From positions 32,402 to 96,401 of the forward strand of contig CAUJJC010000272.1 of assembly GCA_963204975.1 (NCBI GenBank): DNA of 64,000 bases, given 5' to 3'. Position 1 is the stretch's first letter; each line of letters opens with the position of its first letter. The notes under the pieces were generated by a model, which searched no databases, had not been told where the DNA came from, and saw only the letters and a list, made by a program, of their open reading frames with translations. The stretch comes from Verrucomicrobiota bacterium (GTDB lineage: Bacteria; Verrucomicrobiota; Verrucomicrobiia; Verrucomicrobiales; Verrucomicrobiaceae). The position numbers and the translations under genes were made by a program. Of the stretch, positions 8,735-18,556 are shown piece by piece.

Positions 8735-8823
8735 GGCCGAAGCCCATAGCATAGTGGGCCGAGCCCGCAATTCGCGGTTGCCGCCGCGCCGATGAAGTCT
8801 ATGATCCCACGCGTTCACGCAAG

Positions 8824-8898
<75 letters not shown>

Positions 8899-8943
8899 GA
8901 CTCCCTTCGATCAAAAGTCTGGCAATTTGAATCCCCCATTCCG

Positions 8944-9249
8944 ATGGACTGGAACCGGCTTTTCACACGCATCTTTTTCGGGGAGTGGTTTCAGAACGAC
9001 GAAATCTCGATCCAGATGGCCGAACTACGAAAGAAGGCCGAGTTCGGCGACCCTCAGGCTCAGTATGAACTCGGCAACCGCTACCATAACGGCACGAACG
9101 TCGCCGAGGATCCGGAGGCAGCCGTCCACTGGTGGCAGAAGGCTGCGAACGTTGGGCACAAGGACGCTGCGATGATGCTCAAGTTCAGCGCCGACAATAC
9201 GCTTCCGGCCAAGGTTTTTCGAATCTTGGGCAGCGGCCGTGACGACTAG
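8944..9249 (+). CDS. Sel1-like repeat mini-protein
   Basis: A 101-residue protein beginning 45 bp after tRNA-Thr. After an aromatic, hydrophobic N-terminus (WNRLFTRIFFGEWFQ) it contains one full Sel1-type repeat, AEFGDPQAQYELGNRYHNG, followed by AVHWWQKAANVGHKDAAMM. Sel1 repeats are alpha/alpha hairpins used for protein-protein contact, but a single repeat is at the low end for a fold. No catalytic residues are visible. It converges with zwf, with eight bases between the stops. The function is unknown. Confidence 0.7.
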   Translation: MDWNRLFTRIFFGEWFQNDEISIQMAELRKKAEFGDPQAQYELGNRYHNGTNVAEDPEAAVHWWQKAANVGHKDAAMMLKFSADNTLPAKVFRILGSGRDD

Positions 9250-9257
9250 CGACGGAC

Positions 9258-10799
<1,542 letters not shown>

Positions 10800-10896
10800 G
10801 AGGGGCGCGGATACTAGCCCCGTTGCCACTCCACGCAAGCACTCGCACCCCTCGGGCGATGAAGCCTTTGCACGAAAACGCTGAACCGGATTCAGC

Positions 10897-11685
10897 TTAC
10901 TTGATCGGCGAGAAATCGACCGCCTTCATGAAGACGGACTTCACACCGCCCTCCTTGATCGTCAGCGGACCATCCTTCTCACTCTCCGCCTTGGCCGCGA
11001 TCCACTCGGGGTCCGCGCGGAAGGCACCGAACGAGGCTTGGGCCGCATCGCGACTGGCGTGGGCGAGGACGTAAATCAGCTGCTTCCCGCCGCCCGTCTC
11101 CGCATCCGTGGGCGACCAGTAACCAATGTGCGTCATCCCATGCTTGGAAAACAAGGCCACCGTGTGCTCGCGGAAGCGCTTGTGCAGCGCGTCCAGCTTG
11201 CCGTCGTTGGTCGTGTAGGTGCGCAGCTCAAACACCCGTTCCCCTCCCGTGCCCGGCTGAATCGCACACGAGTAATCCGTCGCCTTCATGAAGATGGACT
11301 CCGGCTTCGAGGCCAGGATCTTGCCATTCAACTCGCTCGCCTTCGCCGCCGCCTTCCAGTCAGGATCAGCCTGGAAGGCCGCCCAGGAGGCCTTCGCCGC
11401 CTCACGGCTCTTGTGCGCGATCACGTAGATCAGCTTGTTGCTCGCGCCATCAGCCTCATCCATCGGCACCCAGTAGCCGATGTTTTCCATCCCGTGCTTT
11501 TCAAAGAGCTTGCATGTGTGATCGCGGAACCGCTTCAGCAGGTCGGGCAGCTTGCCCTCATTCGTCACGTAAATCCGCAGCTCAAAGGTCCGCGCATCTT
11601 CGGCAGCATGAGTGGCAGCAGTGAAACCCAAAGCCAGGGCCAAAGCCGTGGCGATCCAGTGACGACGAGAGAAGAGCGAATTCAT
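10897..11685 (-). CDS. Exported protein with two tandem NIPSNAP domains
   Basis: A 262-residue protein with a twin-arginine-like export signal (FSRRHWIATALALALGF) and two homologous ~100-residue halves. The first half has TFELRIYVTNEGKLPDL and HGMENIGYWVPMDE; the second repeats this as VFELRTYTTNDGKLDAL and HGMTHIGYWSPTD. Both halves carry the IYV(I/L)AH(K/A)SR block. These are NIPSNAP domains of the dimeric alpha/beta-barrel superfamily, and the duplication makes an internal pseudo-dimer. The family is abundant in PVC bacteria; the function is unknown. Monocistronic, with 97 bp to the zwf start. Confidence 0.9.
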   Translation of the reverse strand: MNSLFSRRHWIATALALALGFTAATHAAEDARTFELRIYVTNEGKLPDLLKRFRDHTCKLFEKHGMENIGYWVPMDEADGASNKLIYVIAHKSREAAKASWAAFQADPDWKAAAKASELNGKILASKPESIFMKATDYSCAIQPGTGGERVFELRTYTTNDGKLDALHKRFREHTVALFSKHGMTHIGYWSPTDAETGGGKQLIYVLAHASRDAAQASFGAFRADPEWIAAKAESEKDGPLTIKEGGVKSVFMKAVDFSPIK

Positions 11686-11829
11686 GAGTGAGCCCGTCAT
11701 AACGTCTGCCAGAACCGAAACTCGCGAGACAATGCTCCCGCATCGCGTCCGTCACTTTCCCCTTGCCTCGATAGCAATCCTGGAACTTGGAAGCCCTCAC
11801 GAGAAACCGCCAACCCCGACGCCCCGCCC

Positions 11830-12399
11830 ATGTCCGATCCCACCCGCTCCGAGCTTCGTTCCATTCTCCTCGCCAAGTCCGTCAAGACGGGCGACTTCAC
11901 CCTTGCCTCCGGTGCCAAAAGCAACCTCTACGTGGACTGCCGCGTCACCACGCTCGATCCCCGCGGTGCCGTGCTCGTCGGCCAGCAGATGCACAAGCTT
12001 GTGCGCAACGAGGAAGCCAGGCGCGGCGTGAAAGTGGACGCTCTCGGCGGACTCACCATGGGTGCCGACCCCATCTCCCTCTCCACTGCCATGACCAGCA
12101 GCATGGCCGGCGATGCCACCCCGATTCGCTGCTTCGTCGTGCGCAAGGAAGCCAAAGGCCACGGCCGCAGCAAGCGCATCGAAGGCAACTTCCAGCCCGG
12201 CGACAGCGTCGTCGTCGTCGATGACGTCATCACCACCGGCGACAGCACGCTCAAAGCCATCGCCGCCGTCGAAGAAGAAGGAGCCAAGGTCGCCTTCGTC
12301 GTCGTCCTCGTCGATCGCGAAGAGGGCGGCCGCGCCAACATCGAAGGCAAAGGCTACCCCGTGGCCGCCTTGTTCACGAAGACGGAGTTGATTGGGTAG
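11830..12399 (+). CDS. pyrE: Orotate phosphoribosyltransferase
   Basis: A 189-residue type I phosphoribosyltransferase. The PRPP-binding loop VVVVDDVITTGDST is intact and preceded by the hydrophobic strand. The N-terminal FTLASGAKSNLYVDCRVTTL segment and the GGLTMGADPI block are typical of PyrE, which converts orotate and PRPP to OMP in pyrimidine synthesis. The short form of about 190 residues without an OMP decarboxylase fusion is common in bacteria. No other pyr genes are adjacent. A weak hairpin follows before miaB. Confidence 0.94.
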   Translation: MSDPTRSELRSILLAKSVKTGDFTLASGAKSNLYVDCRVTTLDPRGAVLVGQQMHKLVRNEEARRGVKVDALGGLTMGADPISLSTAMTSSMAGDATPIRCFVVRKEAKGHGRSKRIEGNFQPGDSVVVVDDVITTGDSTLKAIAAVEEEGAKVAFVVVLVDREEGGRANIEGKGYPVAALFTKTELIG

Positions 12400-12472
12400 G
12401 GCACACTACCGGTTGCCCACCTGGTAAATGCCAGGCTCACGTTTGGTGTGTAACATTTAGTCATTCGTCATT

Positions 12473-12497
12473 CGCCAATCGTCATTTGGCGGGCATT
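12473..12497 (+). terminator. Possible weak terminator after pyrE
   Basis: A 6-bp stem CGCCAA/TTGGCG with a seven-base loop, followed by GGCATTTTA. It lies within a patch of imperfect GTCATTC repeats (12460-12485) between pyrE and miaB. The U-run is short, so termination efficiency is doubtful. Confidence 0.3.
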
Positions 12498-12530
12498 TTA
12501 CGCACCCCTCACCCACGTCCTATTTGCCCC

Positions 12531-13886
12531 ATGCCCCGTGTTTTCATCAAGACCTACGGCTGCCAGATGAACGAGCGCGACTCCGAGCAGGTGTCGCAGA
12601 TGTTCATCGAGCGCGGCTACACGATGACGCGCACAGAGCACGATGCGGACGTGGTGCTGATCAATACCTGCTCCGTGCGCGATCAGGCCGAGCAGAAGGC
12701 GATTGGCAAGATGGGCATGGTGCGGCGTCGGCGCGTGCCGCTGGTCACGGGTTTCATGGGTTGCATGGCACAGAGCCGCGGGGCGGAGCTGCTGGACACG
12801 AAGGTGGACCTGGTGGTCGGCACGCAGAAGTATCATCGCGTGGTGGAATACGTGGAGCAGGTGATCCGCGCGAAGGAAGCGAAGCAGATGGACGACGAGC
12901 GTTTCAGCATCGTCGATGTGGAGGAGGAAACGGAGTCGCAGAACGCGATCCGCGACCATCAGCTCAAGGAGAAGCAAGCCAGCGCCTTCGTCAGCATCAT
13001 GCAGGGCTGCAACATGAAGTGCACCTTCTGCATCGTGCCTTACACACGCGGCGGCGAGCGTGGCCGGCCCATTGCAGACATCGTGGACGAGGTGAAACGC
13101 CTCGCGGATCGCGGTGTGAAGGAAGTCACGTTGCTCGGTCAGATCGTGAATCTGTATGGCCGTCACGAGTTCCCCGTCGTGGATGGCAAGTCGCCGTTCG
13201 TGCAGTTGCTCGAGGCCGTGCATGAGGTCGATGGCATTCAGCGCATCCGCTTCACCAGCCCGCATCCCATTGGCTACAAGAAGGACCTCATCGCTGCCTT
13301 CACGTATCTGCCGAAGCTGTGCGAGCACGTTCACCTTCCGCTGCAAAGCGGTAGCGATGCGATTCTGAAGAAGATGCACCGCCCCTACTCGACGGCGAAG
13401 TTCGAAGAACTCGTCGCGAGCATTCGCGAGGCCCGGCCGGACATCGCGGTGACCACGGACATCATCGTCGGCTTCCCCGGCGAGACGGATGAGCTGTATC
13501 AAGAGACCCGCGCGCTGTGCGAACGTGTGCGTTTTGATAACGCCTTCATCTTCCGCTACTCGAAGCGTCGCGGCACGCCCGCAGCGGAGATGGATGACGA
13601 GCTTCAGCTCAGCGAGCAGGTGAAGGAAGCGCGCAATCAAGACCTGCTCTCCGTGATCAACGAGATCTCGCTGGAAGGCTACGCGAAGCTGGTGGGCACG
13701 AACGTGGAGATCCTCTGTGAAGGCCCGAGCAAGACCAATCCCGACCGCCTCACGGGCCGCACGCGCACGAACAAGATCGTCATCATCGAAGGCAACGATC
13801 AGCGGCACGTCGGCGAGATCTTTGACGTGCGCATCGACCACTGGGAGAACTTCACCCTTTACGGCGATCCGGCACTCTCCGTGTGA
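12531..13886 (+). CDS. miaB: tRNA-2-methylthio-N6-dimethylallyladenosine synthase
   Basis: A 451-residue methylthiotransferase. The N-terminal UPF0004 domain supplies cluster cysteines C11 (KTYGCQMN), C47 (INTCSVR) and C78 (GFMGCMAQ). The radical-SAM CxxxCxxC motif is C160/C164/C167 (GCNMKCTFCIVPYTRG). A C-terminal TRAM domain follows. This set identifies MiaB, which thiomethylates i6A37 of tRNAs reading U-starting codons. The ATG at 12531 gives the conserved PRVFIKTYGCQMN start. The gene is followed after 3 bp by an EEP-family gene, suggesting co-transcription without an obvious functional link. Confidence 0.95.
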   Translation: MPRVFIKTYGCQMNERDSEQVSQMFIERGYTMTRTEHDADVVLINTCSVRDQAEQKAIGKMGMVRRRRVPLVTGFMGCMAQSRGAELLDTKVDLVVGTQKYHRVVEYVEQVIRAKEAKQMDDERFSIVDVEEETESQNAIRDHQLKEKQASAFVSIMQGCNMKCTFCIVPYTRGGERGRPIADIVDEVKRLADRGVKEVTLLGQIVNLYGRHEFPVVDGKSPFVQLLEAVHEVDGIQRIRFTSPHPIGYKKDLIAAFTYLPKLCEHVHLPLQSGSDAILKKMHRPYSTAKFEELVASIREARPDIAVTTDIIVGFPGETDELYQETRALCERVRFDNAFIFRYSKRRGTPAAEMDDELQLSEQVKEARNQDLLSVINEISLEGYAKLVGTNVEILCEGPSKTNPDRLTGRTRTNKIVIIEGNDQRHVGEIFDVRIDHWENFTLYGDPALSV

Positions 13887-13889
13887 TTC

Positions 13890-14915
13890 ATGCAGCGCTG
13901 GTGGTCACGACTTCTCTGGTGGAGCTGGGCGCTGATCGTGGTGCTGGTGCTGGCGATGCATCTCTTCGGCCAGCGTTGGTGGTTGGTCGGTGGGCTGGTT
14001 TATGCACCACCGCTGATGTGGATCTGGTTCCTGGCCATCATCGGCCTCGCCTCATGGTGGATGGAGCGAAAACTCGCCTGGGTGTGCCTCGCGACGATGG
14101 GCATTCTGATGGGACCGCTCTGGGAATGGCGCACCCATCGTCCGGTATTCCATCGGTCGGTCTGGCAGAGCCCGCGCACGCTTCGAGTGCTCACCGCGAA
14201 TCGCGGTGACCACCATGGGCACTCGATGGCGGACTTTGTGATCCAGCAGAAGCCCGATGTCATCGCCATCCAGGATGCCATCTACCGGCAAGCCTATGTG
14301 CCCGGCAGCCCTGAATACGCAGGCCTGATCAATCAGAGTCGCGTGGGCGAGTTTCTCCTGCTGAGCCGTTACCCCATTGTCAAAACTCAGCTCCTCCTCA
14401 CCTCGCTGCCTCCCACGCCGGAACGTCCGCGCAATCTCCAGTTCAAGGCTGCCCGCTTCGAGATTGACTGGCATGGGCAGCCGGTCGCGATCTACAGCGC
14501 TCACCTGCCGTCACCACGGCAGTATATTCGAAAAGTGGTTCGAGAACCTTCGCCACTCCATCTTGCCCAGTTGAAACGTCATTGGGCCGAGCATGAAGCC
14601 ATCATCGCTGATCTCACCGAACGAATTGAGGCGGACAACCTTCCGGTCATCGTTCTCGGCGACTGGAACCAGCCCCCCATCGGCCCCAACTACCGACAGC
14701 TCATTCGCAAGCTGCAAGACGCCCACACGCAGGCAGGCCTCGGCTACGGCGCGTCGTTCCCAGGCGACTGGTGGAATCCCTTCACCCTGGGTCGTGTATG
14801 GATGCGCCTCGATTTGATTCTGTGCTCTCGCCAGTGGCGAGTCCTGCGCAGCGAGGCGGAACCTGAAAGCGAAACCCAACACTGCGCCGTCAGCGCCGTG
14901 TTGCAACTGAGGTGA
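13890..14915 (+). CDS. Membrane-anchored endonuclease/exonuclease/phosphatase (EEP) family protein
   Basis: A 341-residue protein with three hydrophobic segments in the first ~85 residues (LLWWSWALIVVLVLAMHLF, then two more) followed by an EEP-like domain: LRVLTANRGDHH, the DVIAIQDA segment (Gln where a catalytic Glu is usual), IYSAHLPSPR, and VIVLGDWNQPP near the C-terminus, which matches the conserved GDFN motif. This resembles membrane EEP proteins such as YafD. Phosphodiesterase or nuclease activity is inferred, and the Glu-to-Gln-like change makes activity uncertain. It sits directly behind miaB. Confidence 0.82.
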   Translation: MQRWWSRLLWWSWALIVVLVLAMHLFGQRWWLVGGLVYAPPLMWIWFLAIIGLASWWMERKLAWVCLATMGILMGPLWEWRTHRPVFHRSVWQSPRTLRVLTANRGDHHGHSMADFVIQQKPDVIAIQDAIYRQAYVPGSPEYAGLINQSRVGEFLLLSRYPIVKTQLLLTSLPPTPERPRNLQFKAARFEIDWHGQPVAIYSAHLPSPRQYIRKVVREPSPLHLAQLKRHWAEHEAIIADLTERIEADNLPVIVLGDWNQPPIGPNYRQLIRKLQDAHTQAGLGYGASFPGDWWNPFTLGRVWMRLDLILCSRQWRVLRSEAEPESETQHCAVSAVLQLR

Positions 14916-14948
14916 TCCGACGCAAGGCCCGATCATCCGGCGCTGTAA

Positions 14949-17900
14949 TTGTTCCTTGTGATCCCCGCCCTCATCATCGCCGCTGCTGCTGCCACCACCT
15001 CGCCCGACTTCGTCCGCGAGGTGAAGCCGATCTTTGAGAAGCACTGCTACGAATGCCACGGTGCTGAGAAGCAAAAAGGTGGGCTCAGACTTGATGCCAA
15101 GGCCCATGCGCTCAAGGGCGGCGAGGAGCACAAGCCGCTTTGGCTTGCTGGCAAGAGCACCGAGAGCGTGATCGTGCGGTTCGTGTCCGGTCAGGAGCCG
15201 GACATGCAAATGCCGCCGAAGGGCGAGAAGCTCAGCACTGCCGAGATCGAAACCTTGCGCCGCTGGATCGACGCGGGCGCGCACTGGCCAGACGACGGCG
15301 TGGTGCTAAACGATCCGCTCAAGACGCACTGGGCTTTCCAACCGCTCGCGGTCAAGCAGCAGGCAGCACGGAGCATGGATGACTTTGTTCGCGAGAAGCT
15401 CAAGGCGAGCGGTCTCGCGATGTCCGCACCGGCGGATGCGCGCACGTTGATTCGACGGCTGTATCTCGATCTGACTGGATTACCGCCAACACCCGAGCAA
15501 GTCGCCGAGTTTGTCACCGCCCACGACCAGCATCCAGAATCGAGCATCCAGAATCTAGTCACCAAACTCCTCGACTCCCCTCGCTACGGCGAGCGCTGGG
15601 CGCGGCACTGGCTGGATGTGGTGCGCTTCGCGGAGACGGATGGGTTTGAAAAGAACGTCGAGCGACCCAACGCCTGGCGCTACCGCGACTACGTCATTCG
15701 CGCGCTGAACGAGGACAAGCCCTTCGATGCCTTCGTGCGCGATCAGATCGCAGGCGATCAAACCGGTGAAGACACAGCGATGGGTTTCATCGTGGGCGGT
15801 CCGTGGGATGAAGTGAAGAGCCCCGATCCCGTGCTCACCGCACAGCAACGCGCCGATGAACTCAACGACATGGTCGCGACCACGGGCACCGCGTTCCTCG
15901 GCCTCACGCTGCAATGCGCGCGCTGCCACAATCACAAGTTCGATCCCGTGCCGCAGACGGACTACTACAGCATGGCAGCGGTGTTCTCTGGCGTGCTGCA
16001 TGGCGAACGCCCGATCAAGTCCGGCAACAGCGCCGAGCAACTCGCGAAGGCGGCGAAGTTGCGCGAAGAACTGAAACCCATCGAGACCGCGCTCGCGACC
16101 TATGAGCCCAAGGCATCCGCTTTGCGCACGGTGGTGATCAAGCCCGACGATGCCGAGCACACGCAGAAACTCCGTCCCGCGAACACGAAGCGCACCGAGT
16201 ATGAAAAAGGCATCGCGAAGGGGGAGGCCGACTTCGCGGGCACGGCGACGGACATGCCGACGATTGCCGACGGTTACTGGGTCTGGCTCAACGGCAACAA
16301 CGTGGATGATGTCTTCGCGTGGCTGCCGCAGACGGCGGGCAAGTTCCGCGTGTGGGTCTCTTGGGGCAGCGGCTTCCGCTCGCACGATCAGGATGCGCGT
16401 TACGTGCTCGATCTGGACGGTGACTTGAACACCAAGAACGACCAGCGCGAGATCGGCGAGGCGGATCATCGCAAGTTCGCCAACGGCACCGGCGCGATGC
16501 CGAATCGCAAGCTGTGGAGCGGCTTCAAGGACTTGGGCGTGCATGAGGTCGGCGCGAAGTCGAAGCTGCTGCTGCGCGTCGTGGGCGAGGGCTTCCCGAC
16601 GGCGGACATGCTGGTGCTGCAAGAAGATGCGGGCACCGCGAAGCAACCTCATCTGCGCACACCGGTCACGCGCGACGCGAACCGTGAGCGCTTCGATCCG
16701 ACTGAGGCGAAGTTCGTTCGCTTCAGCATCGACGACACCTCTGGTGGCCAGGCGTGCATTGATGAACTCGAGGTTTTCGCCAAGGGAGCGAACGTCGCGC
16801 GTGGAGCGAAGCCATCGACCTCGGGCACGTTGCCGGGCCACGCGATTCATCAGCTCGCGCACATCAACGACGGTCTTTACGGCAACGCGCACAGCTGGAT
16901 CGCCAGCGAACGTCGCAATGCCTGGGTGCAGCTCGAACTCGCGAAGCCGGAGCGCATCGATCACATCGTGTGGAGCCGTGATCGCGGCGACGCACAGCGT
17001 TTTAATGATCGCGTCGCGACGAAGTATCGCATCGAAGCCTCACTCGACGGCAAGGCCTGGCGCACCGTGGCGAGCGGCGATGACCGACTTCCGTATGAAG
17101 CCAAGCCGACGAAGTCCGTGCGCCTGATTAGCAGCGAAGGACTGGCGGCTAGTGAAGCGCAGAAGTTCAGCGAGCTGCGCTCAAAGCAGAAGCAACTCAG
17201 CGAAGCCATCGCCGCAGCAGAGGTGACGCCCGCCGCGTATGCGGGCAAGCTGACCGAGCCGAAGGAAATCCATCGCCTCAATCGCGGCGAGGTGATGCAG
17301 CCAAAGGAAGTCGTGGGCCCTGGCGTGCTGTCGAACTTCGGCCACGCTGTGAAGCTCAGCGACAAGGCAACCGATGCGGAGCGTCGCAAAGCGCTCGCCG
17401 ATTGGATCGCTGATCCGCGCAACCCGCTGACTGCGCGCGTGATCGTCAATCGTGTGTGGGCATGGCACTTCGGCGAGGGCATCGTGGGCACGCCGAGCGA
17501 CTTCGGTGTGAATGGCGCAAAGCCCACGCATCCTGAACTACTCGACTGGCTGGCGCGCGAGTTCATCGCCAGTGGCTGGAGCTTGAAGAAGCTGCACCGC
17601 CTCATCTGCTCCAGCGCGACCTATCAGCAGGCCAGCACGCCGAACGCTGCCGCGATGAAGGTGGATGCGCAGTCGCGATTACTCTGGCGCTTCCCGCCGC
17701 GTCGCCTGGAGGCCGAGCCGCTGCGCGATTGCATCCTCGCCGTGACGGGCAAGCTCGACATCACGATGGGCGGCCCCGGCTTCAGCTTGTTCGAGGCGAA
17801 CAAGAACTACGTGCGCGTCTATAACCCGAAGACCGAGTTCGAGACCGGCGACTTCCGCCGCATGATCTACTGGTCCAAGCCGCGCATGAGACTCGACGAC

Positions 17901-18212
17901 ACGTTCGGTGTCTTCGACTGCCCCGACGCCGGCCAGGTGCAGCCGAAGCGCACACGCTCGACCACACCGCTGCAAGCGCTCAGCCTGCTCAACAGCCCCT
18001 TCCTCGTGCAGCAATCGGAGGCGTTCGCCGAACGCGTGAAGCACGAGCGCAGTGATGTCTCGTCACAAGTCGCACGCGCGTTTGAGCTGGTCTTCCAGCG
18101 CCAGCCAACCGCTGAGGAACAGAGCAGCGCCTTAGCTCTGGTAAAGAACGACAGCCTGGAAACGCTGTGCCGCGCGCTGCTCAATGCGAACGAGTTCCTT
18201 TATGTGTTTTGA
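14949..18212 (+). CDS. PSD1/planctomycete cytochrome c domain protein (PSCyt1-DUF1549-discoidin-like-DUF1553)
   Basis: A 1087-residue exported protein. The frame begins at a TTG (14949); a GTG at 14958 is an alternative and no ATG is available near the signal-like segment. Order of domains: PSCyt1 heme site CYECHGAEKQKGG (C33, C36, H37) with the distal MQMPPKGEKLS loop; DUF1549 at roughly 130-360, with CARCHNHKFDP; a central region of about 400 residues holding a discoidin/F5-8-C-like domain (VQLELAKPERIDHIVWSRD); then DUF1553 from about 815 to the end (NPLTARVIVNRVWAWHFGEGIV). It is paired with a DUF1501 gene downstream across a palindromic repeat. Such proteins are thought to be periplasmic and linked to polysaccharide breakdown in PVC bacteria, but the reaction is unknown. 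Confidence 0.9.
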   Translation: MFLVIPALIIAAAAATTSPDFVREVKPIFEKHCYECHGAEKQKGGLRLDAKAHALKGGEEHKPLWLAGKSTESVIVRFVSGQEPDMQMPPKGEKLSTAEIETLRRWIDAGAHWPDDGVVLNDPLKTHWAFQPLAVKQQAARSMDDFVREKLKASGLAMSAPADARTLIRRLYLDLTGLPPTPEQVAEFVTAHDQHPESSIQNLVTKLLDSPRYGERWARHWLDVVRFAETDGFEKNVERPNAWRYRDYVIRALNEDKPFDAFVRDQIAGDQTGEDTAMGFIVGGPWDEVKSPDPVLTAQQRADELNDMVATTGTAFLGLTLQCARCHNHKFDPVPQTDYYSMAAVFSGVLHGERPIKSGNSAEQLAKAAKLREELKPIETALATYEPKASALRTVVIKPDDAEHTQKLRPANTKRTEYEKGIAKGEADFAGTATDMPTIADGYWVWLNGNNVDDVFAWLPQTAGKFRVWVSWGSGFRSHDQDARYVLDLDGDLNTKNDQREIGEADHRKFANGTGAMPNRKLWSGFKDLGVHEVGAKSKLLLRVVGEGFPTADMLVLQEDAGTAKQPHLRTPVTRDANRERFDPTEAKFVRFSIDDTSGGQACIDELEVFAKGANVARGAKPSTSGTLPGHAIHQLAHINDGLYGNAHSWIASERRNAWVQLELAKPERIDHIVWSRDRGDAQRFNDRVATKYRIEASLDGKAWRTVASGDDRLPYEAKPTKSVRLISSEGLAASEAQKFSELRSKQKQLSEAIAAAEVTPAAYAGKLTEPKEIHRLNRGEVMQPKEVVGPGVLSNFGHAVKLSDKATDAERRKALADWIADPRNPLTARVIVNRVWAWHFGEGIVGTPSDFGVNGAKPTHPELLDWLAREFIASGWSLKKLHRLICSSATYQQASTPNAAAMKVDAQSRLLWRFPPRRLEAEPLRDCILAVTGKLDITMGGPGFSLFEANKNYVRVYNPKTEFETGDFRRMIYWSKPRMRLDDTFGVFDCPDAGQVQPKRTRSTTPLQALSLLNSPFLVQQSEAFAERVKHERSDVSSQVARAFELVFQRQPTAEEQSSALALVKNDSLETLCRALLNANEFLYVF
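15531..15555 (+). repeat. Coding microrepeat (two copies of CATCCAGAATC)
   Basis: The 11-mer CATCCAGAATC occurs twice, separated by three bases (GAG), inside the PSD1 gene and encodes HPESSIQNL. It is one of several short tandem microrepeats in the window that keep the reading frame open. Confidence 0.6.
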
Positions 18213-18556
18213 GCTATGAACAAGCCCGTCATCCAACCATCCAGGTTCTTGTCGAGCGTCATCGAGTGCGCCATCGGGCGACGATCAGGTGCGACTTCAG
18301 TCCTGAAAGGACGCGATAACAAAGCCCAGGGTAAGCGAGGCACGAGCGCAACCCTGGGTCACACGAGCAATGATCGGGGAGCACTGAAAGTGCGAGACAA
18401 CCTTTCGAACTCGACTGCGTTTGTCTCGCCCCTTCAGGGCTCAACACTGGTTTGCGCCATACCCAGGGTTTCACCCTGGGCTTTGTTGTCTCGTCCTTTC
18501 AGGACTCCATCGTTGAAAACTCTGGCAATGCGGTCTCAGCGCAACAGTTCCCAGTC
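18213..18556. other. 344-bp intergenic region holding a REP-like palindromic element
   Basis: No credible gene was found. Most of the region is the inverted-repeat element described separately; the flanks show nothing clear. The open frames here are low-complexity products of the repeat. Confidence 0.7.
18300..18505. repeat. REP/MITE-like ~206-bp inverted repeat
   Basis: The outer arms are near-identical inverted copies: 18300-18333 (GTCCTGAAAGGACG... to AAAGCCCAGGGT) matches the reverse complement of 18472-18505. Each arm contains its own ACCCTGGGT/CCCAGGGT hairpin, and an inner pair (CTGAAAGTGCGAGACAA against TTGTCTCGCCCCTTCAG) continues the symmetry. It separates the PSD1 gene from its DUF1501 partner. 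The form is that of a dispersed palindromic repeat; a second copy would prove mobility, but none is seen in this window. Confidence 0.75.

Noticed and set aside
12498-13841. 447-residue minus-strand frame
   Set aside because: Antisense to miaB.
15555-16964. 469-residue minus-strand frame
   Set aside because: Antisense to the PSD1 gene; Arg/His-rich without domain features.
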